From positions 3,490 to 11,918 of the forward strand of contig DHLW01000109.1 of assembly GCA_002405485.1 (NCBI GenBank): a stretch of DNA of 8,429 bases. Direction: 5' to 3'. The DNA is from Phycisphaerales bacterium UBA4658 (GTDB lineage: Bacteria > Planctomycetota > Phycisphaerae > Phycisphaerales > UBA1924). Shown one piece after another: positions 5,367 to 8,429 of the stretch; the stretch's first letter is position 1; each line of letters opens with the position of its first letter. Below the pieces are notes generated by a model, which was not told the origin of the DNA, did not search any database, and saw only the letters and a list, made by a program, of their open reading frames with translations. Made by a program: the position numbers and the translations under genes.

Positions 5367-7153
5367 TACATGAGCCATCCGGTCTTCCCCCGGCGCAGCA
5401 GGTTCACGATCATGTACCGCAGCGCATCGCATGCGTGATCCACCCCGTCGGTCTTCACGGGGATGAGCGTCTGCTTGTCGTGCTCGGGATAGCGGTAGCG
5501 GTGCATGCACTCGATCAGCCGCGTGCACCGCTCGTGGATGTACAGCTTCGGGCGGGCCTGCCCGTCGACGCCCCCGGGCTCGAAGGCCGGATCCAGCAGA
5601 TCGCGCACCGCCCGAACGCCCGAATCGATGGTGCCCCCCTTGGAACGCACGGTGAACCCCGCCTTGCGGAGCACCGCGGCGTTGGACTCCCCCGTCTGCG
5701 CGTCGGTCGAGTTGCCCGCCGGATCGATGGCGATCCACGCCGGCGGCGTGCCGCGCTCCAGCCCCGCAAAGCCCGCGGCCCGCGGATCCAGCCAGCGGGT
5801 CATCGCCTCGACGTGGTCGGCGAGCTTCAAGGCCTCTCGGCAGTGCTCGTGCAGCACGATGACGCGCTGATCCTGCGTCACGCCCGCCAGCAGCACCACG
5901 CCCTCGGCCCGGAAGCCGAAATCCATCCCGCCGACGAGCTTGACCAGCGGCCTCAGCCGCGGCTCCGGCCCGTCGAAGTCCGTGTCTCGCACCACGTGGC
6001 GAGCCGGATCGAACTCCGGATACACGCTGTCATCGCGCCGCGGACGCAGGCAGAGCATCTCGGCCTCCCAGGTCGCCCTCCCGACGCGCGACTTCATCCG
6101 CACCGCGTCGTCGATGGTGATGTGCCCGTACGCCCCGGGCGCGAGCTCCGTGCTCTGCCCGTCCGGGAGCACGCGCGGGAGCTTGGCCCGCTCGGCACAC
6201 TCCGGCAGCAGCGCGCACGGGGCGCACGCGCGCCGATCGGTGCAGCGCTCAAGCGCGTCCAGCACGCCCCAGCGGAAGATCGGCCGCCGCGGAAGCTCCG
6301 GCCCATCCTCCGGCTTCGGTGCGCCCGGGGCCTGCTCGCCCGCCGCGTGCATGCCCGCGAGCGACCACATGAGCCCGAAGGGCCTGTGCATGGTCGAGAG
6401 CGCGTCGATGCTCCCCTTGACCACGTCGCCCCAGGGCCCGGGCTGCGGCATGGAGCGCGTCGTGAGCTGCACGGCCTCCCAGAGCTCTGGATCGAACAGG
6501 TCCACCTCGTCGCACCGGACCTTCTGCACGCGCGTGCCGCGGACCGAGGTCTGGCTCGCCGACAGCACCTCCGCCGCGCTCCCCGAGCAGGTCTCCACGC
6601 GATCGCGCGTGATGGTGAACGCACAGGCCGCCTTGGCCCCGGGCATGCCCGCGAAGCGGTGCAGGTGCTCCTGCATGCGCCGGCTCTGATCCAGCGATCC
6701 TCCGAGCAGACGCACCTGCACCCCGGGCTTGAAGATCAGATCGAGCAGCGTGACCAGGGCGGCGAGGAACGTCTTGCCCCCGCCGCGGTTGGCCCAGACC
6801 ACGCAGTCGGGCGACCTGCCCGCAAAGCGCCCAACCGTTCCCTCGAAGAACGCGTGGACGACATAGTCGAACGGCGCGGCGTGCCCGGGCACGAGCGGCG
6901 CACGCAGCACGTCGACCTCCAGCCGCGTGCGGATCCACAAGTGCAGATCGTCGGGCGTGCGTGGAACGGCCTGCGCGTCGCCATCAGTCGGTCCCGAATC
7001 CGACTCGGCTTGACGCGCGGCGGCGTCGGGCGACGCTGCCGGTTCCATGGTCTTGTCGGCGGCCGCGGTCCGCGGCGGCCTCGCCGAAGGCGCGAGCTTG
7101 GGCGCTCTTGAGCGCGGCGAGCGTGCACCGGTTCCTCGGTCTGTCTGCGACAT
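5363..7153 (-). CDS. Terminase large subunit-like ATPase/nuclease
   Basis: This 596-residue protein looks like a phage terminase large subunit, the motor that pumps DNA into a capsid and cuts it. The ATPase domain has Walker A ANRGGGKT (121-128), with GGSLDQSRRM (151-160) after it, and Walker B KVRCDEVD (211-218; Asp215, Glu216). The C-terminal RNase H-like nuclease has acidic residues at GGMDFGF (Asp411), IAIDPAGN (Asp477) and DHACDALRYM (Asp572, Asp576). Between the domains four cysteines (304, 310, 313, 319) suggest a metal site. Residues 1-65 are disordered-looking and rich in Ala, Pro and Ser. ATG 7153 is chosen because a strong GGGGGAG precedes it by a few bases; the frame stays open to 7336, but the extra residues have no domain character. 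It follows the ABC-GNAT gene by 64 bases on the same strand, so they are likely co-transcribed. No portal or capsid gene is seen; it ends against dapA. Confidence 0.85.
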   Translation of the reverse strand: MSQTDRGTGARSPRSRAPKLAPSARPPRTAAADKTMEPAASPDAAARQAESDSGPTDGDAQAVPRTPDDLHLWIRTRLEVDVLRAPLVPGHAAPFDYVVHAFFEGTVGRFAGRSPDCVVWANRGGGKTFLAALVTLLDLIFKPGVQVRLLGGSLDQSRRMQEHLHRFAGMPGAKAACAFTITRDRVETCSGSAAEVLSASQTSVRGTRVQKVRCDEVDLFDPELWEAVQLTTRSMPQPGPWGDVVKGSIDALSTMHRPFGLMWSLAGMHAAGEQAPGAPKPEDGPELPRRPIFRWGVLDALERCTDRRACAPCALLPECAERAKLPRVLPDGQSTELAPGAYGHITIDDAVRMKSRVGRATWEAEMLCLRPRRDDSVYPEFDPARHVVRDTDFDGPEPRLRPLVKLVGGMDFGFRAEGVVLLAGVTQDQRVIVLHEHCREALKLADHVEAMTRWLDPRAAGFAGLERGTPPAWIAIDPAGNSTDAQTGESNAAVLRKAGFTVRSKGGTIDSGVRAVRDLLDPAFEPGGVDGQARPKLYIHERCTRLIECMHRYRYPEHDKQTLIPVKTDGVDHACDALRYMIVNLLRRGKTGWLMY

Positions 7154-7155
7154 GG

Positions 7156-7162
7156 TCTCCCC
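7156..7162 (-). promoter_or_regulatory. Strong Shine-Dalgarno for the terminase-like gene
   Basis: On the minus strand GGGGGAG stands just upstream of ATG 7153. It decides the start in favour of MSQTDRG over the upstream starts in the same frame (as far as 7336), which would run the gene into the end of the ABC-GNAT gene. Confidence 0.6.
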
Positions 7163-7217
7163 CTTCCCTGAGTGTGCGCGTGCGCCGCCGACGCCCGTGC
7201 GGTCGACGGTCCCAACG

Positions 7218-8429
7218 TCAGTCGGTCGTTGCTGAAGCGGTGTACGCCCTGGGCGGCACGCAGAGCGAGCGGGCTGCGGCACGGATGATCTCGCGGAACG
7301 ACCCTCGCGCCAGACGCCGCGTCGAGCGCGACCCACTCGCCCAGCGGATCAGCGCGGCAGACAGCGCGGGCGTCCGGGCGCAGCGCCGGACGAAGCTGTC
7401 GATGTCCACAAGATCGAACGCGTGAAGATCATGGTCGCGCAGCGCTCGCAGCATCTCGCGATCGCGCTTCCCGTGCTCGAGCACCCATTCGCACATCCCG
7501 GCGCGCACGAACAGCGGGCAGGCGACGCCCATGGCGGCAACCGCTTCGGTGCGCGGGGTGAGCGGATCGGCGAGATACGCCCGCACCAGCGCGGCGCCCA
7601 CGCCCTGCCCGCGCGCACGGGGATCGACGATCACTCGCGAGATGCGCCGCACCCCGGACCCGCCCGGGGCGGGATCGTTCAGCCGCCGCGCCGCGGCCCG
7701 CAGCGCGCCGGGCGAGCGCGACGCGGGCGCAAGATCCGGCCAGGCCCGCGCTCTCCACGCGCCGTTGAGCGTCGGCATGCTCACCACCAGCACCCCGAGC
7801 ACCGGCTCGCCGCATGCCCGGCGTGCGGTCAGCACGCGCACGATCGACGCCGGGCAAGATGTGCGATAGTGCATCGGCGCAAGCGCGAGATAGTCCCGGG
7901 TCGAGCCGATCTGTATCACCAGGCCTGCGGACGGATCCCGCCGGTCTTCGGCAACGGTGATCTCTGCAAGACCATCGAGCCCGACGCGCGCCAGAAGATC
8001 GGGCGTCAGCCAGTCCAGGGCGGCGTCGCGGCTGGTAGCGCACACCACCCGCAGCCGACCGCGGTGGATCGTCGATCGGGCCCAGCGCGCAAGCGTGGCG
8101 CAGACGCCCCGGGCGGTCTGATCGTCCAGACCGGTGCAGAGCTCGTCGATGCTGACCAGCACGCCGGGGCCCGTGTCGCCGGCGATGGCCACGGCGTCCT
8201 CGGCCTGACGCATGAGCAGCGCCAGCTCCAGCCGGGCCCGCTCGCCCGCGGAGAGCTCTTCGACGCGTCGTGCCCCAAGTCGGGCGTCGGCGAGTCCCGC
8301 GGCGCTCAGGATGCGCAGGCCCCGGGCGAGCTTCGAGGGCGATCGGCCGCGAACGAAGAGCGTCATGACCCGGGTGGTGCTGTGGCGACGCCGCTGACGC
8401 TCATCGTGCGCCACCACGACCAGGCCGCG
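7218..8429 (-). CDS. ABC-type ATPase fused to a GNAT acetyltransferase domain (N-terminus off the right edge)
   Basis: The frame is open at the right edge and ends at TGA 7220-7218, leaving 403 visible residues (numbered from the edge). The first part is the C-terminal half of an ABC ATPase: signature ELSAGERARLELALLMRQ (58-75) and Walker B plus D-loop VLVSIDELCTGLDD (90-103), with VVCATS (128-133) near the switch position. Walker A must lie off-window. The second part is a GNAT fold: VVSMPTLNGAWRARAWP (215-231), then ISRVIVDPRARGQGVGAALV (263-282) with the acetyl-CoA-binding R-x-x-G-x-G/A pattern, and CPLFVRAGM (304-312). From memory this resembles COG2401, an ABC-type ATPase fused to a predicted acetyltransferase, whose role is not established. 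No membrane segment is seen, so this is not a transporter. It lies 64 bases upstream of the terminase-like gene. The substrate is unknown; a base-modifying role like phage Mu Mom, another GNAT-like protein, is speculation. About 75 C-terminal residues have no recognised motif. Confidence 0.8.
   Translation of the reverse strand, partial: RGLVVVAHDERQRRRHSTTRVMTLFVRGRSPSKLARGLRILSAAGLADARLGARRVEELSAGERARLELALLMRQAEDAVAIAGDTGPGVLVSIDELCTGLDDQTARGVCATLARWARSTIHRGRLRVVCATSRDAALDWLTPDLLARVGLDGLAEITVAEDRRDPSAGLVIQIGSTRDYLALAPMHYRTSCPASIVRVLTARRACGEPVLGVLVVSMPTLNGAWRARAWPDLAPASRSPGALRAAARRLNDPAPGGSGVRRISRVIVDPRARGQGVGAALVRAYLADPLTPRTEAVAAMGVACPLFVRAGMCEWVLEHGKRDREMLRALRDHDLHAFDLVDIDSFVRRCARTPALSAALIRWASGSRSTRRLARGSFREIIRAAARSLCVPPRAYTASATTD

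Noticed and set aside
5114..7111. Open plus-strand frame of 665 codons opposite the terminase-like gene
   Set aside because: It is Arg/Pro/His-rich with no motif, overlaps dapA, and mirrors a minus-strand gene with clear ATPase and nuclease motifs. This is a usual shadow in high-GC DNA.
1..8429. CRISPR array, tRNA, rRNA or insertion sequence
   Set aside because: No regularly spaced direct repeats, cloverleaf, rRNA-like stretch, or transposase with terminal inverted repeats was seen on either strand.

Overview
The window is high in G+C (clearly above 60% by eye) with strongly GC-ending codons. Two proteins end in a short C-terminal sorting signal: a Val-Pro-x-Pro-Ser/Ala motif, a hydrophobic stretch, then a cluster of arginines. 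This variant of the PEP-CTERM tail is typical of Planctomycetota, especially Phycisphaerae. That tail, the M60/TCAF-like protein and the ABC-ATPase/acetyltransferase fusion make a Phycisphaerales-like bacterium the best guess. The taxonomy is an inference.

Layout. (1) 1-1071, minus: the N-terminal 357 residues of a secreted peptidase M60/TCAF-like protein that runs off the left edge. (2) 1345-2394, plus: a beta-class DNA adenine methyltransferase with no restriction enzyme beside it. (3) 2583-3289 and 3425-4135, plus: two tandem paralogous secreted proteins with PEP-CTERM-like tails, closed by a 15-bp terminator hairpin at 4173-4211. (4) 4437-5366, plus: dapA, 4-hydroxy-tetrahydrodipicolinate synthase, with its full catalytic set. 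(5) 5363-8429, minus: a two-gene operon facing dapA. It reads first an ABC-type ATPase fused to a GNAT acetyltransferase (its start lies beyond the right edge), then a terminase-large-subunit-like ATPase/nuclease.

Two parts stand out. First, paralog copy 1 has a good Shine-Dalgarno and ATG, but three perfect tandem copies of an 8-base unit follow directly and put it out of frame. Two copies would give a perfect signal peptide and a 232-residue protein matching copy 2. Copy 2 has seven consecutive G residues inside the spacer of its best promoter candidate. Together these suggest a pair of surface proteins that may switch on and off independently, though both tracts are short and an assembly error or plain decay is possible. 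Second, the ABC-GNAT plus terminase-like operon lacks any visible portal or capsid gene and ends against a housekeeping gene, so it may be a host-adapted DNA-handling or DNA-modifying system, or the edge of a prophage.

The methyltransferase, the surface pair, dapA and the terminase operon appear to be separate transcription units. No tRNA, rRNA, CRISPR array, insertion sequence or riboswitch was recognised.
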